DNA of 64,000 nucleotides from Tolypothrix sp. NIES-4075 (GTDB lineage: Bacteria > Cyanobacteriota > Cyanobacteriia > Cyanobacteriales > Nostocaceae): NCBI RefSeq assembly GCF_002218085.1, contig NZ_BDUC01000001.1, positions 1,258,035 through 1,322,034 on the forward strand. The letters are read 5' to 3'. The translations under genes were made by a program, and so were the position numbers. Below, one piece after another: positions 48,172 to 57,632 of this stretch; position 1 is the stretch's first letter, and each line of letters begins with the position of its first letter. A model generated the notes under the pieces. That model did not search any database, had not been told where the DNA came from, and saw only the letters and a list, made by a program, of their open reading frames with translations.

Positions 48172-49479
48172 CTACCGCTTATCATCTGGATGAATTACAC
48201 CTAAATAAGAGTATTCATCTTTCTTGACAACTTGCCATTTACGTGGTTGATAAAATAAACATCGGCTGATAGTTTTGTTTGTTTTTACAGTGAATCTAAA
48301 AGAATCAACAATATCAAAAGAGTAAACACCTTTTCTAATGTAGATTTTGGCACTGTATACACCAGGAATTAAAGAACAGTAAGGCATATACATTTGGATT
48401 TCTGATTTTCCCGGAGGTACAGTTAGTTCTTCATTGTCACTACTAGATGTCAAATATAAAACCAAACCATTTTCTCCTGATAGCGCTGTCACTAAAATAC
48501 CGAGATTTGCATTTTTCACCTCCTTATAAGCTTTGCATTCGACGCATAAATAAGCAGACTCACCAGAAAGCAGCGTGTCTATTGGTTTTTGTTGTTCATC
48601 TTTAAAACTAAGAGAAACAATATCTAAACCTAAACTTTCTTTTTCTGGCTTTTCAGGTAAAACCATTTTACCTAAAGCATTTTCTGTGCCAATTAAACAC
48701 AAGTCTTCTTCATATTTGCGAATTACGGCTTCAGTACTTCCAAAAGCGATTAACTTGCCTTTAGAAAGATATACTGAAGATTCACATATATTTAATACGC
48801 TATGAGAGTTATGAGAAACTAATATAAAAGCTGTACCTTTTTCTCGCATTTTAGATAACTTGCGATGACATTTCATTTTAAATTTAATATCACCTACAGC
48901 TAACACTTCATCGATTAGTAAAATATCTGGTTCTATATGAACTGCACAAGCAAATCCCAGTCTGGCAGCCATACCAGAACTATAAGTTTGTACCGGCGCA
49001 TCAATTGCATCGGCAATTTCGGCAAAATCTATCACATCTTTAAATCTTTCTTCGATTTCTTTAGTTGATAAACCGAGAATTGACATATTTGCATATATAT
49101 TTTCTCTACCGGTGAGAATAGGATTAAACCCGGCTCCTAATGCAATTAATGGTGCTACTCTTCCCCTAACTTTCACACAGCCACTATCAGGTTTTATCAA
49201 ACCACTAATTATTCGCAGGAGCGTACTTTTACCGGCTCCATTTGAACCTACTAACCCTAATGCTTCTCCCCGTCGCAGTTGAAAAGTAAGATTATTCAGT
49301 GCCCAAAATTCTTTTGGACGAAGAGTTTCGCTTTTTCTATTTGCTCCTACTAATTCTGTGGCAATATCTTGAACACCATATAATAAAGACCGTTTTAAAT
49401 CTCTACAAAACTTTTTAGAAAGGTTTTCAACCGAAATAACTACATCAGTATCTTTCGTTTGTTCTAGAAAATTAGTCAT
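48172..49479 (-). CDS. Polysaccharide ABC exporter ATPase (Wzt-like)
   Basis: 435 aa. The N-terminal ATPase (about 1-260) has Walker A VGSNGAGKSTLL, signature YSSGMAARLGFA, Walker B ILLIDEVLAVGD and switch His in LVSHNSHSV. These are variants typical of Wzt/TagH/KpsT. The extra C-terminal domain (about 275-430) is a beta-sandwich like the Wzt carbohydrate-binding domain that recognises the polymer's terminal cap. Start separated by 2 bp from the stop of the permease gene upstream, so clearly co-transcribed. Confidence 0.93.
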   Translation of the reverse strand: MTNFLEQTKDTDVVISVENLSKKFCRDLKRSLLYGVQDIATELVGANRKSETLRPKEFWALNNLTFQLRRGEALGLVGSNGAGKSTLLRIISGLIKPDSGCVKVRGRVAPLIALGAGFNPILTGRENIYANMSILGLSTKEIEERFKDVIDFAEIADAIDAPVQTYSSGMAARLGFACAVHIEPDILLIDEVLAVGDIKFKMKCHRKLSKMREKGTAFILVSHNSHSVLNICESSVYLSKGKLIAFGSTEAVIRKYEEDLCLIGTENALGKMVLPEKPEKESLGLDIVSLSFKDEQQKPIDTLLSGESAYLCVECKAYKEVKNANLGILVTALSGENGLVLYLTSSSDNEELTVPPGKSEIQMYMPYCSLIPGVYSAKIYIRKGVYSFDIVDSFRFTVKTNKTISRCLFYQPRKWQVVKKDEYSYLGVIHPDDKR

Positions 49480-49481
49480 TT

Positions 49482-50354
49482 TTAAGAACTCACTCTTTCA
49501 ACCACATAAGGCATAGCTAGACGAAATCCAATCCAAGTTAATAGCAAACCAACTATAGTAATTACACTTACTATCCAAAATCGCCAAGGATCTGAGACTA
49601 CTCCTGTAGTGGCTAACTCTCGCACTGTTACTAATAGAGGTGTAACGGGATTTAGATTTACTAAAAACCCAAAAGTTCCAGCGCTGGGAATTGGATAAAC
49701 TACGGGAGTTAAAAACAACCAAAAGCCTGTAAATAAAGTTAACGCTTTAGATACATCTTGATATAAAACACCGAATGGAGCTAATAAAATACCGATAAAT
49801 GTCCCTAATAAAACTAAATGAATTAATGCCACTGGAGTTAAAATTACTGTCCAGCTTACGGAAACGCGAAACCAAATAAACAACGCTACGATTAAAATCA
49901 GCTTGATAGCAAAGTTAAAAAATACTTCGCCTATCTTTGCCAAAATCAATGCTTCTCTAGGAAAGTTGACTCTTGCTAACATTGGTTTTGCGACTGTCAC
50001 CGCTTGTATAGGACCGTTTAAAGCTTCGACAAAAGTTTGCCATAGTGCAGTGCTGAACATGACATAAGCTGGATAAGGTAAATCAGTTTTGCCAACATTA
50101 ATTACATTGGCATTACTAGCAAGAGTAAATCCAGTTGCCATGAAAATTGGCGGTAAAAAAGCCCAAATTATTCCTAAAAATGATTGCCGATATTGAGCGC
50201 TGATATCCCGCATCATTAAGCGTCGAGCAAGTTCGCGAGAAGCTAACAAATCTCGCCACATTTGTTGGAATAATTTTAAAGGATGTTTGAGCAGACTTTC
50301 GGGTGTATAAATAACCTCAGATAGCTGAGATTTAAGGGTATTATTTGGCTTCAA
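49482..50354 (-). CDS. Polysaccharide ABC exporter permease (Wzm-like)
   Basis: 290 aa with six hydrophobic segments. ABC2 polysaccharide permease features: an amphipathic DLLASRELARRLMMRDISAQ gate-helix region, QSFLGIIWAFLPPIFMATGF, and LTPVVYPIPSAG in the C-terminal half. Works with the adjacent Wzt-like ATPase to export O-antigen- or capsule-type glycan across the inner membrane. Full length. Confidence 0.92.
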   Translation of the reverse strand: MKPNNTLKSQLSEVIYTPESLLKHPLKLFQQMWRDLLASRELARRLMMRDISAQYRQSFLGIIWAFLPPIFMATGFTLASNANVINVGKTDLPYPAYVMFSTALWQTFVEALNGPIQAVTVAKPMLARVNFPREALILAKIGEVFFNFAIKLILIVALFIWFRVSVSWTVILTPVALIHLVLLGTFIGILLAPFGVLYQDVSKALTLFTGFWLFLTPVVYPIPSAGTFGFLVNLNPVTPLLVTVRELATTGVVSDPWRFWIVSVITIVGLLLTWIGFRLAMPYVVERVSS

Positions 50355-50424
50355 GATTTCTCACCTCTTGCGGTAAAGAATGCACATATACGTTACTGTA
50401 AAGCGGGAATTGCCCACTCTATGA

Positions 50425-50514
50425 GGACTTACTTAAAAACTCTCTTAAACTCTTACTCCTTGGCGTTATTGGCGCTCTTGGCGGTTCGTTTTTTGGTTCT
50501 AAAAGCGTAAGTCC
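50425..50514. repeat. 90-bp repeat with terminal GGACTTAC/GTAAGTCC
   Basis: 8-bp inverted ends enclose TCCTTGGCG ... CTTGGCGGTTCGTT. The inner pattern recurs, inverted, at 51753-51843. It lies between the permease gene and the upstream GT2 gene. Confidence 0.65.
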
Positions 50515-50572
50515 TATCTATCTTGAAAATAGGCACGCTTGGACAATAAAAAAAGATTTTCTATAATGCACC

Positions 50573-51631
50573 CTATCTTTGAGAAGCCGCGATCGCGGAC
50601 TTTACAGGCTGTGATGATTGATTTTGCAGACTTTGGAGATGTTTTTGGGTATAGCGATCGCACAAAATACGATTGAGTATACGATCCAACTTCATTAGCA
50701 AACTCTCTACGCGGTAAATTCTCCGCCCAAAAACACTTTTAATTAAAGGAGCAATAATTGTATCACGCCGTCTTCTTCCTAAAGTGTCGTACCTTTTTTG
50801 AAAGTACTCGTCTTCAGTTAAATTCCATTTGTCGCGTAAATGTTTGAGGCTAGACAATTCCCACGCATCGCTCCAACGCAACATGTAAAAATGTAAGTCT
50901 GTCCACTTTAAAGGTGGTCCCGGTACGTATGTAGTCAGAGATTCGGGTTCTAAATAAATCGAACCACCTGCTTCGGTAACAAGCATACACAAATCTACGT
51001 GTTCTTTCGTATTCATTAATTTCTCATCTAACACGCCGATTTGCTTAAATATTTCTGTACGTACAATCATGCAGTGAAACTCTGCAAGCCCGGTTTTTTG
51101 CCGTTGCAATTGAGGAAGAATATCCTCAACCATTCGTCCTTGTTTATATATTTTTTCTATTATTTTGCGTCTGGTTTTATCGCCTTTAATTTCCACTTTT
51201 ACTCCAGATTCTCCACCCGCACAATGCACTTCTGAATGTAGTGGGAGGTTCTGACAAATTAAGGGACTAACTACGGTGGCTTTGGTTTCTTCTGCACAAT
51301 TTACTAACGTTTTTAACCAACCTGGAGTAACTATGACGTCGTTATCCATGAATACAACATATTTGCTGTTGACTTGACGCAAGCCTAAATTTCTAGCGCG
51401 GTTGGGGGAAAGGTAGTAATCGGTACGAATCAGTTTAAATTGTTTTTCTTGCGCTTGTTCTTCGAGATAACGTTGGATATGAGATGGTGAATTACCATCT
51501 ACATAAATTAATTTGAATGGATATTCTGTATTTTGGTAAATGCTTTCTAAAGATTCACGAGTGTAGCTAAAACGCTCTCTAGGAGCAACAATAATTGTAA
51601 TTTCTGGGTCGGCAATTGCGGGTATATTCAT
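50573..51631 (-). CDS. Family 2 glycosyltransferase
   Basis: 352 aa. Starts with EITIIVAPRERFSYTRESLE, nucleotide-binding LIYVDGNSPS, ARNLGLRQVNSKYVVFMDND (the DXD-type metal site) and VIVTPGWL. The middle has an AEFHCMIVRTEIFKQIGVLD acceptor region and a DEKLMNTKEHVDLCML motif with the catalytic His/Glu. The C-terminal part is basic (GRRRRDTIIAPLIKSVFGRR). Part of the surface glycan cluster; substrate unknown. Confidence 0.88.
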   Translation of the reverse strand: MNIPAIADPEITIIVAPRERFSYTRESLESIYQNTEYPFKLIYVDGNSPSHIQRYLEEQAQEKQFKLIRTDYYLSPNRARNLGLRQVNSKYVVFMDNDVIVTPGWLKTLVNCAEETKATVVSPLICQNLPLHSEVHCAGGESGVKVEIKGDKTRRKIIEKIYKQGRMVEDILPQLQRQKTGLAEFHCMIVRTEIFKQIGVLDEKLMNTKEHVDLCMLVTEAGGSIYLEPESLTTYVPGPPLKWTDLHFYMLRWSDAWELSSLKHLRDKWNLTEDEYFQKRYDTLGRRRRDTIIAPLIKSVFGRRIYRVESLLMKLDRILNRILCDRYTQKHLQSLQNQSSQPVKSAIAASQR

Positions 51632-51752
51632 TTTGAAATCCTCGTGAAAGCGATTAAATTAGGTTTGGTTAAAAGGAGTTATGTAGAATGCGCTTGTTTG
51701 AGTTGTGGCTGTAGTTCGTTTTTATGGCAGGATTTAGGTATGAGTCATGAGT

Positions 51753-51843
51753 AACGAACCGCCTTGGCGCTAGCCTCTCCCTTCGGGAGAAGACGCCAAG
51801 GACACAAAGAAAAGAGGGTTACAAAGGGTTTTTGCGTAAGTCT
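51753..51843. repeat. Repeat with embedded palindromic module
   Basis: Inverse relative of 50425-50514 (AACGAACCGCCTTGGCG ... GCGTAAGTC). It contains the hairpin CCTTGGCG ... CGCCAAGG (51762-51801) with an inner TCTCCC-TTC-GGGAGA stem, a module the other copy lacks. Confidence 0.7.
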
Positions 51844-51917
51844 TATGATTTAGGATTTGCTAATGTATCTAGACGTTTTTGGCTAGGTTGTAAATTATTA
51901 GTTGTAAATTGGCGGTA

Positions 51918-52158
51918 TTACACTAGTTCATGATTAAGTTTGCTGATATCGTAGTGCTTTTCCACATAAGCGCGATTGATGCTACCCATTTGTTGCCATT
52001 GTGGATGTTTTATGAGATAGTTTACCTTTTCCGACATGGGATTAGCATCTTCCTTTGGTACAAGAAAATCATAAATATTATGTTCTATTAATTCGGGAAT
52101 ACCAGGGTGTAGAGTTACTATAACTGGCAAATTTATTGCGATCGCTTGTTTGTTGTGA
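51918..52158 (-). pseudogene. Glycosyltransferase family 4, C-terminal relic
   Basis: A frame covering about 80 codons (QAIAINLPVIVTLHPGIPEL, then DFLVPKEDANPMSEKVNYLI, then RAYVEKHYDISKLNHELV) parallels the C-terminal end of the GT4 gene just upstream. No N-terminal domain or catalytic EX7E beginning is present, and the frame stops earlier than the paralogue. It overlaps the 3' end of the intact gene in another frame. A relic of a tandem GT4 duplication with a large deletion. Confidence 0.85.
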
Positions 52159-53391
52159 ATTATTTTTCGCTACTAGTTGATAAATTTCTACTAATTCATC
52201 ATTAAGCTTGTTGATATCGTAGTGCTTTTCTACATAAGCACGACCAGATGAACCCATTTGTTCCCAAATTTCTGGATGCTGAATGAAATAGCTTAATTTT
52301 TCAGATATAGCATCAACGTCTCTTTCTGGTACAAGAAAACCAGAAATTCCATCTTTTACCAATTCGGGAATACCACCGTGTAGAGTTCCTATCACTGGTA
52401 AACCCATTGCCATTGCTTCTTTTAATGTGTTGACGGGTGCATCTTGGTTTCCATCTTCAGCGGTTACGCTTGGAGCGATAAATAGATGGGTTTTATCTAA
52501 AATTTCAATAATTTCTTTTTGGTTTTTCCAACCAAGTAAATTGACTTGCTTGGTAACACTCAGTTCTTCGATAAGCTGCTGTAAGTGTTCTTTCAAATAT
52601 CCATCGCCGATAATATTATATTCTATGTTTGGATGAATATTTGCTAGTTTGGCGACGGCGCGAATGCTGTATTCTATACCTTTTTTTTCGACAAGTCTAC
52701 CTGTTGTGGCTATGCGAATTTTGCCGTCGGGGTGGGGATATCGTGTTTTAAATGTAAATTTATTGCAATCTATTCCCGAACCATGTACGACGATTTTTTT
52801 TTCATCACAACCAAGTTTAATGGCTCGTTGTCTAAAAAATTCGCAGTTTGCTAGAAAAAAATCTCCGAGGGCAAATAATTCGTTGTAAACGTCTTTACCG
52901 CGCTCTTTTACATACGAACTGATATCGTAACCACGAAATGAAGTAATTAACTTTCCTTTGATGGCACCAATATCACGGTAAATCATTCCATCAATTCCGT
53001 ACATCCCAAATTGGCAATGAATAATATCGTATGCTTCGGTGTTTAATAAGGGTACGATCGCATACAATAACCTCAGTGAAGCAGCTCGTTTGCCATATTT
53101 GAAAATGTTAAGCGATCGCATCAACACTAAAGGAGCTTTCAAAAAATGCCTAAATACTAATTCTAGACCTTTTATCAAGCGCAAAAAGTAATTTTCGGGA
53201 ACACGCGGGTAATAATGAGTGTGTTTTAGTAAGTCATATTTTTCTACATCAGGATGCACTTTATCAATATCATCTGTTGGATAACTATAAATATCAACTT
53301 TGTGTCCACGCGAAATCAAACCTGTAATTTGATTAAGAATGAACGTCTCTGATAAAACTGGAAAATACTTGACTAAAAAGGCGATTTTCAT
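52078..53391 (-). CDS. Family 4 glycosyltransferase
   Basis: 437 aa GT-B fold. N-terminal Rossmann: MKIAFLVKYFPVLSETFILN. The C-terminal nucleotide-sugar domain shows IATTGRLVEKKGIEYSIRAV, then HLFIAPSVTAEDGNQDAPVN and TLKEAMAMGLPVIGT with the EX7E-type acidic pair. Its normal end is around VAKNNSQQ; the last ~25 residues (TSDRNKFASYSNSTPW...) translate into the neighbouring GT4 relic out of frame, so the C-terminus was altered by the deletion that created the relic. First gene of the glycan cluster. Confidence 0.9.
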   Translation of the reverse strand: MKIAFLVKYFPVLSETFILNQITGLISRGHKVDIYSYPTDDIDKVHPDVEKYDLLKHTHYYPRVPENYFLRLIKGLELVFRHFLKAPLVLMRSLNIFKYGKRAASLRLLYAIVPLLNTEAYDIIHCQFGMYGIDGMIYRDIGAIKGKLITSFRGYDISSYVKERGKDVYNELFALGDFFLANCEFFRQRAIKLGCDEKKIVVHGSGIDCNKFTFKTRYPHPDGKIRIATTGRLVEKKGIEYSIRAVAKLANIHPNIEYNIIGDGYLKEHLQQLIEELSVTKQVNLLGWKNQKEIIEILDKTHLFIAPSVTAEDGNQDAPVNTLKEAMAMGLPVIGTLHGGIPELVKDGISGFLVPERDVDAISEKLSYFIQHPEIWEQMGSSGRAYVEKHYDINKLNDELVEIYQLVAKNNSQQTSDRNKFASYSNSTPWYSRINRT

Positions 53392-53752
53392 ATAAAAATT
53401 TATAAATTAATACATTGTTAAGTTTTATAAAAATAATATTTTTTGCGAATGAAAAACACTATTTAGGATACCTTTATAATTTCTTTAAATAGACAAACTT
53501 AATTAAAAAGCTTATCTGAAGAGATTAAATTTGTTCCGAGGTAAGAATCACGAAAAAGGCTTATATAGATGGCTGATGGATGCGAGAAAATATTATTTTT
53601 ACAGATTAAATTATATTATTTTCATATTTTCTTACACAAGTCAAGTACCATTGGACGGTTATTTATTTAATTGCCGAGGAATAAAAATAATAAAGTAGAA
53701 TCAGGCAAAGATACGATCAAAATTAGTAACTTTGCAGGATTTTATTTCTATT
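53392..53752. other. AT-rich intergenic region
   Basis: About 360 bp separating the divergent glycan cluster and cruP. Very AT-rich; no hairpin or ORF of note. It should hold both promoters. Confidence 0.5.
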
Positions 53753-55297
53753 ATGTCTTTAACTGAAGAGATACTTTCACAATTACCGGGCAATGTTTTA
53801 GAAGGATTGCGTCGCAGCGATCGCACTTTGGCATCCCTGAGGGAAAACAACGCATCCATACCAACAATAGTCAAAGAAAGTCAGCAGTCTTTGGATACTG
53901 TGGATTGGGATGTTGTTATCTGCGGTGGCACTTTAGGCATTTTAATTGGTTGCGCTTTAGCTTTGAAGGGATTGCGGGTAGCATTAATTGAGCGCTCGAT
54001 TTTGCGTGGTAGAGAGCAAGAGTGGAATATTTCTCGCAAAGAGTTAGAAGTATTTTTGGAATTAAATTTGCTGACAGAAGAAGAATTAAATCAGGCGATC
54101 GCAACCGTTTATAATCCAGCGCGAGTCAGCTTTCAAGGTGGTACAGAAGTTTGGGTAGAAAATGTACTGAATATCGGCGTAGACCCAGTATATCTACTGA
54201 ATACGTTAAAAGAGCGATTTCTTGCCGCTGGCGGTAAATTGTTTGAAAATACGCCATTTACAGAAGCTGTAGTTCATCCAGATGGTGTGATGGTTGCTGG
54301 CAGCAAGTTCAAAACCAGATTGTTAATTGACGCGATGGGACATCTTTCTCCCATCACGCAGCAAGCACGACAAGGAAAAAAACCAGATGCTCTTTGTCTG
54401 GTTGTGGGAAGTTGCGCTCAAGGATTTCCGGAAAATGATTCTGGCGACTTGTTGTTATCATTCACATCCTTGCAGAATCAATGTCAGTATTTCTGGGAAG
54501 CTTTTCCGGCAAAAGATGGTAGAACCACTTACATGTTTACCTACATGGATGCACATCCACAACGCTTGAGTTTAGAAGCTCTTTTTGAGGATTATCTTCG
54601 CTTGATGCCAGAATATCAGGGTGTGGCATTGAGTCAGCTGAAGTTGCAAAGAGCGCTGTTTGGTTTCTTTCCCACTTATCGTCAAAGTCCTCTAAAAACT
54701 TGTTGGAATCGCATTCTACCTGTGGGAGATAGCAGCGGTAATCAATCCCCATTAAGTTTTGGTGGTTTTGGGGCAATGGTGCGTCACTTAAAGCGTTTAA
54801 CATTGGGCATTCATGAAGCGCTGGATACAAATCAATTATCTGCAAAGTCGCTCTCTATACTACAACCATATCAGCCAAGTTTGACTGTAACTTGGCTATT
54901 TCAAAAGGCGATGAGTGCAGGTGTAAATCAAAAAATTGCCCCCGATCAAATTAACCAATTACTCTCGGCGGTATTTCAAGAAATGCAACAGTTAGGCGAA
55001 CCAGTACTTAAGCCATTTTTGCAAGATGTGGTGCAGTTTCCGGCATTAACGCAAACACTTTTAAAAACGGGTTTGGCGCATCCGGGATTGATTGCCAAAG
55101 TGATACCGCAAGTAGGTTTAACAAGTTTGCTAGATTGGACGGTGCATTATGGCAATTTAGGTATTTATTCTGTTTTATTTCGGCTGAGTCCAATGCTAGA
55201 ACCGTGGATAAAAAGTTTGCCCAGCGAACAACAATATTACTGGCATCGTTTGATTGATGCTTGGAAATATGGTTCTGGTGGTGACTATTCTGATTGA
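53753..55297 (+). CDS. cruP: Lycopene cyclase family protein CruP
   Basis: 514 aa from the ATG at 53753 (MSLTEEILSQLPGNVLEGLR); a TTG seven codons earlier is unlikely. FAD-dependent: dinucleotide motif VVICGGTLGILIGCALALKG (about 53-72) and a GDSSGNQSPLSFGGFG FAD-contact stretch near 325-340. It matches the CruA/CruP family of carotenoid enzymes; length (CruA is longer) and the N-terminal region favour CruP, which in oxygenic phototrophs is tied to carotenoid oxidation state or stress and not to main lycopene cyclisation. Followed by two paralogous membrane-protein genes on the same strand. Confidence 0.8.
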   Translation: MSLTEEILSQLPGNVLEGLRRSDRTLASLRENNASIPTIVKESQQSLDTVDWDVVICGGTLGILIGCALALKGLRVALIERSILRGREQEWNISRKELEVFLELNLLTEEELNQAIATVYNPARVSFQGGTEVWVENVLNIGVDPVYLLNTLKERFLAAGGKLFENTPFTEAVVHPDGVMVAGSKFKTRLLIDAMGHLSPITQQARQGKKPDALCLVVGSCAQGFPENDSGDLLLSFTSLQNQCQYFWEAFPAKDGRTTYMFTYMDAHPQRLSLEALFEDYLRLMPEYQGVALSQLKLQRALFGFFPTYRQSPLKTCWNRILPVGDSSGNQSPLSFGGFGAMVRHLKRLTLGIHEALDTNQLSAKSLSILQPYQPSLTVTWLFQKAMSAGVNQKIAPDQINQLLSAVFQEMQQLGEPVLKPFLQDVVQFPALTQTLLKTGLAHPGLIAKVIPQVGLTSLLDWTVHYGNLGIYSVLFRLSPMLEPWIKSLPSEQQYYWHRLIDAWKYGSGGDYSD

Positions 55298-55341
55298 TAA
55301 TTTGAGATAAATTCAACTTCAACAAGGTTTGTGAGAATAAT

Positions 55342-56046
55342 ATGATAGAACGGCAATCTCAAGGAATAAAATACTTTGCGGTACTGATTGGTTTATTACG
55401 CGATCGCCAAGCATTTCTAGAAGAAATTCGCGAAGGAACGAGATTACCAAGTAAAATCATTTCTCTACTAGTTTGCAGTTCGATATTTATTGCGATTTAT
55501 GGCGGAATTATCGGTGCATATCATAGTTGGATGCAAGCTTTATCTTCCGCTGTCAAATTGCCATCTCTCTATTTAATTACCTTGCTGATTTGTCTGCCGA
55601 CATTGTATTTTTCTAATATTATTTTTGGGTCAAGGCGGAATTTTCCTCAGCATTTTGCATTGGTGCTAACTGCGGTTTCAATAACAAGTGTGTTGTTATT
55701 CAGTTTTGCACCAATTACGCTGTTTTTCTTGATAACTACTAATAATTACCAGTTTTTAATTTTGTTAAATGTAGTTATCTTTGCTTTAACTGGATTTATT
55801 GGAATTTCTTCTTTATATCAAGCAACCAACTTGGTTTTAGAGCAAGATAATCAAGGTAGCAATACCCGCAAGAAAATCTTACAATTTTGGTTATTACTTT
55901 ATGCTTTCGTAGGTAGTCAGTTAGGATGGACTCTCAGACCATTTTTCGGCACACCTGATTCTCCTTTTCAACTATTTAGAGAAAGGGAAGGCAACTTTTA
56001 TTTGAGCATTATTCAAGCTATTGGCTACCTTTTAGGATTTCGTTAG
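55342..56046 (+). CDS. Tandem five-helix membrane protein, copy 1
   Basis: 234 aa. A conserved cytoplasmic-looking N-terminus (RDRQAFLEEIREGTRLPSKI) precedes about five hydrophobic segments (about 42-62, 75-95, 108-130, 135-160, 180-200) and a C-terminal LGWTLRPFFGTPDSPFQLFR motif that is strongly conserved with the next gene. The topology resembles Yip1-type proteins. I recall relatives carrying an automatic actin-binding WH2 label that I would not trust. Function unknown. 45 bp after cruP. Confidence 0.75.
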   Translation: MIERQSQGIKYFAVLIGLLRDRQAFLEEIREGTRLPSKIISLLVCSSIFIAIYGGIIGAYHSWMQALSSAVKLPSLYLITLLICLPTLYFSNIIFGSRRNFPQHFALVLTAVSITSVLLFSFAPITLFFLITTNNYQFLILLNVVIFALTGFIGISSLYQATNLVLEQDNQGSNTRKKILQFWLLLYAFVGSQLGWTLRPFFGTPDSPFQLFREREGNFYLSIIQAIGYLLGFR

Positions 56047-56109
56047 TACAGATGCGATGTTCCTCGCGTCTCTACTAACAACTAACAAATAACAACCAAC
56101 AAAAATAAT

Positions 56110-56817
56110 ATGCTTCATAAGCAATCTCGTCAAATCAAACATTTTGCTGTTCTGATTAGTTTATTGCGCGATCGCCAAAATTTTCTAGAAGAAATTCGTC
56201 AGGGAACGGGATTACAAAGTAAAACTACTTCGTTGTTTGTTTCTAGTTCTATTTTCTTTGCCATATATGGGGGAATTATTGGTGCATCTCATAGTTGGGG
56301 ACAAGCGTTATCTGGTGCGATTAAATTACCGGCGTTTTACTTATTAACGCTCATCATTTGTTTTCCAACTTTGTTCTTTTTTAATGTTTTATTTGGTTCC
56401 CGTAGCAGTATTCAACAGCATTTTGTAGTGTTACTCACAGCTGTGTCAGTAATTAGTGTTTTGTTATTCAGCTTGGCACCAGTTACGCTGTTTTTTATGA
56501 TTACGGCTCCAGATTCTTATCAATTTTTCAAGCTGTTGAATGTGTTAGTTTTTGGCATCACAGGTGCATTTGGGGTTAAGTTCCTTTATGAAGGAATGCA
56601 GTTACTTTCTCAACAAGATGAGGTAGGAAAACGAACCCGGACAACTATTTTAAGATCCTGGTTATTTCTTTATGCTTTCGTGGGGATGCAGTTAGGATGG
56701 TTTCTCAGACCATTTTTTGGCGCCCCTGGAACTAAATTTGAGTTGTTTCGGGCAGCGCAAGGTAACTTTTATCTTGATATTGTGGCAGCCATATCAGAGA
56801 TTCTGGGGTATCGTTAG
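56110..56817 (+). CDS. Tandem five-helix membrane protein, copy 2
   Basis: 235 aa, similar to copy 1 along the whole length: RDRQNFLEEIRQGTGLQSKT, five hydrophobic segments, and QLGWFLRPFFGAPGTKFELF near the C-terminus. Conservation is strongest at the N-terminal RDRQxFLEEIRxGT and C-terminal LRPFFGxP motifs, which mark the likely functional sites. Separated from copy 1 by 63 bp that include a GTAGAGACG-type repeat. Tandem duplication; function unknown. Confidence 0.75.
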   Translation: MLHKQSRQIKHFAVLISLLRDRQNFLEEIRQGTGLQSKTTSLFVSSSIFFAIYGGIIGASHSWGQALSGAIKLPAFYLLTLIICFPTLFFFNVLFGSRSSIQQHFVVLLTAVSVISVLLFSLAPVTLFFMITAPDSYQFFKLLNVLVFGITGAFGVKFLYEGMQLLSQQDEVGKRTRTTILRSWLFLYAFVGMQLGWFLRPFFGAPGTKFELFRAAQGNFYLDIVAAISEILGYR

Positions 56818-56826
56818 TTAAAAGTT

Positions 56827-56860
56827 GTAGAGACGCGATGTTCCTCGCGTCTCTACTTTT
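56827..56860 (+). terminator. Strong hairpin with short T-run
   Basis: Perfect 12-bp stem GTAGAGACGCGA/TCGCGTCTCTAC with a 6-nt loop and TTTT immediately after, 10 bp past the copy 2 stop. It has a degenerate counterpart at 56045-56075 after copy 1. Confidence 0.7.
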
Positions 56861-56865
56861 GGAAA

Positions 56866-57010
56866 TCACCCCAACAATTCCTCAACTGAAACATTGAAAC
56901 CTTTTAATATAGTTTGAGTGTTGATAATTTCACTATCAGTAAACACAATTCGCTGATTTTTGGTAGTTATGTTTGTTAGCAGCAGCAGTAATTCTTGAAT
57001 CTTGGCGTTA
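56866..57010 (-). pseudogene. C-terminal fragment of an unknown protein
   Basis: A minus-strand frame without a start codon reads FNAKIQELLLLLTNITTKNQ, then RIVFTDSEIINTQTILKGFN and VSVEELLG, ending at TGA 56866-56868. The composition is protein-like and ends cleanly, but no start or N-terminal domain exists upstream (a TGA follows about 18 codons back). Family not recognised. Confidence 0.35.
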
Positions 57011-57066
57011 AAAATTGAGGAAGTAGGGAATCGGGGAAATCTCCCTATCTTCTTGTTGTTGATATC

Positions 57067-57104
57067 TCATATCCCCAACAACTTTTACGAAGTCGGGGAT
57101 ATGA
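57067..57104. repeat. 10-bp perfect hairpin
   Basis: TCATATCCCC and GGGGATATGA form a perfect 10-bp stem with an 18-nt loop in the gap before the gene at 57236. The region 56861-57235 otherwise holds only the gene fragment above. Confidence 0.6.
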
Positions 57105-57235
57105 ACAGCGTATTTTAATTTATGTTAAATTGTTCATTTATCCACTTCAGCTGTATGCTAAGGTTAATTAAATTATCTAAAAATAGATTAAATATAAATA
57201 AATTTTTAAGATGTTGACATTATCCCAACAAATTA

Positions 57236-57565
57236 ATGCTCGATTTCAACACCATAACTGAGTTATCCCGCGCCAACTGCGCGACTATTTGTGCATTTCT
57301 CGTGCCAGCCAACTTACTGGCAACATCCTGGACAATCATTTTGGCAGCACTACGCCGTCCAACACATCAAGTATGGCAAGCATGTACAATTGCCACGTTT
57401 TTTGCTGTAGTGATGATATTGCATGTCTATACTTGGTTCATGATCGGTGTCGTCATGGCTCCTACTTATATCCTTATGTGGCTAGCAATCACCTGTTTGC
57501 TGTCTAATTTCGGAGCGATTTTGCTGCAAAGACACATCCCTAAGATTCTCAGCTTTGGAAGATAA
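57236..57565 (+). CDS. Small membrane protein, three to four helices
   Basis: 109 aa. Hydrophobic segments at about 15-38 (ATICAFLVPANLLATSWTII), 50-72 and 75-98 (APTYILMWLAITCLLSNFGA), with short basic ends (LQRHIPKILSFGR). Looks like a conserved cyanobacterial inner-membrane protein; no motif suggests a function. Start is uncertain, with the first codon after an A/T-rich leader lacking a ribosome site. Confidence 0.6.
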   Translation: MLDFNTITELSRANCATICAFLVPANLLATSWTIILAALRRPTHQVWQACTIATFFAVVMILHVYTWFMIGVVMAPTYILMWLAITCLLSNFGAILLQRHIPKILSFGR

Positions 57566-57632
57566 CACGCCCTCGCGCCCTCAGGCTGTTCGCCCTTGTC
57601 ATTATCCACATTTTTGTAACAGTCAAAGTATC

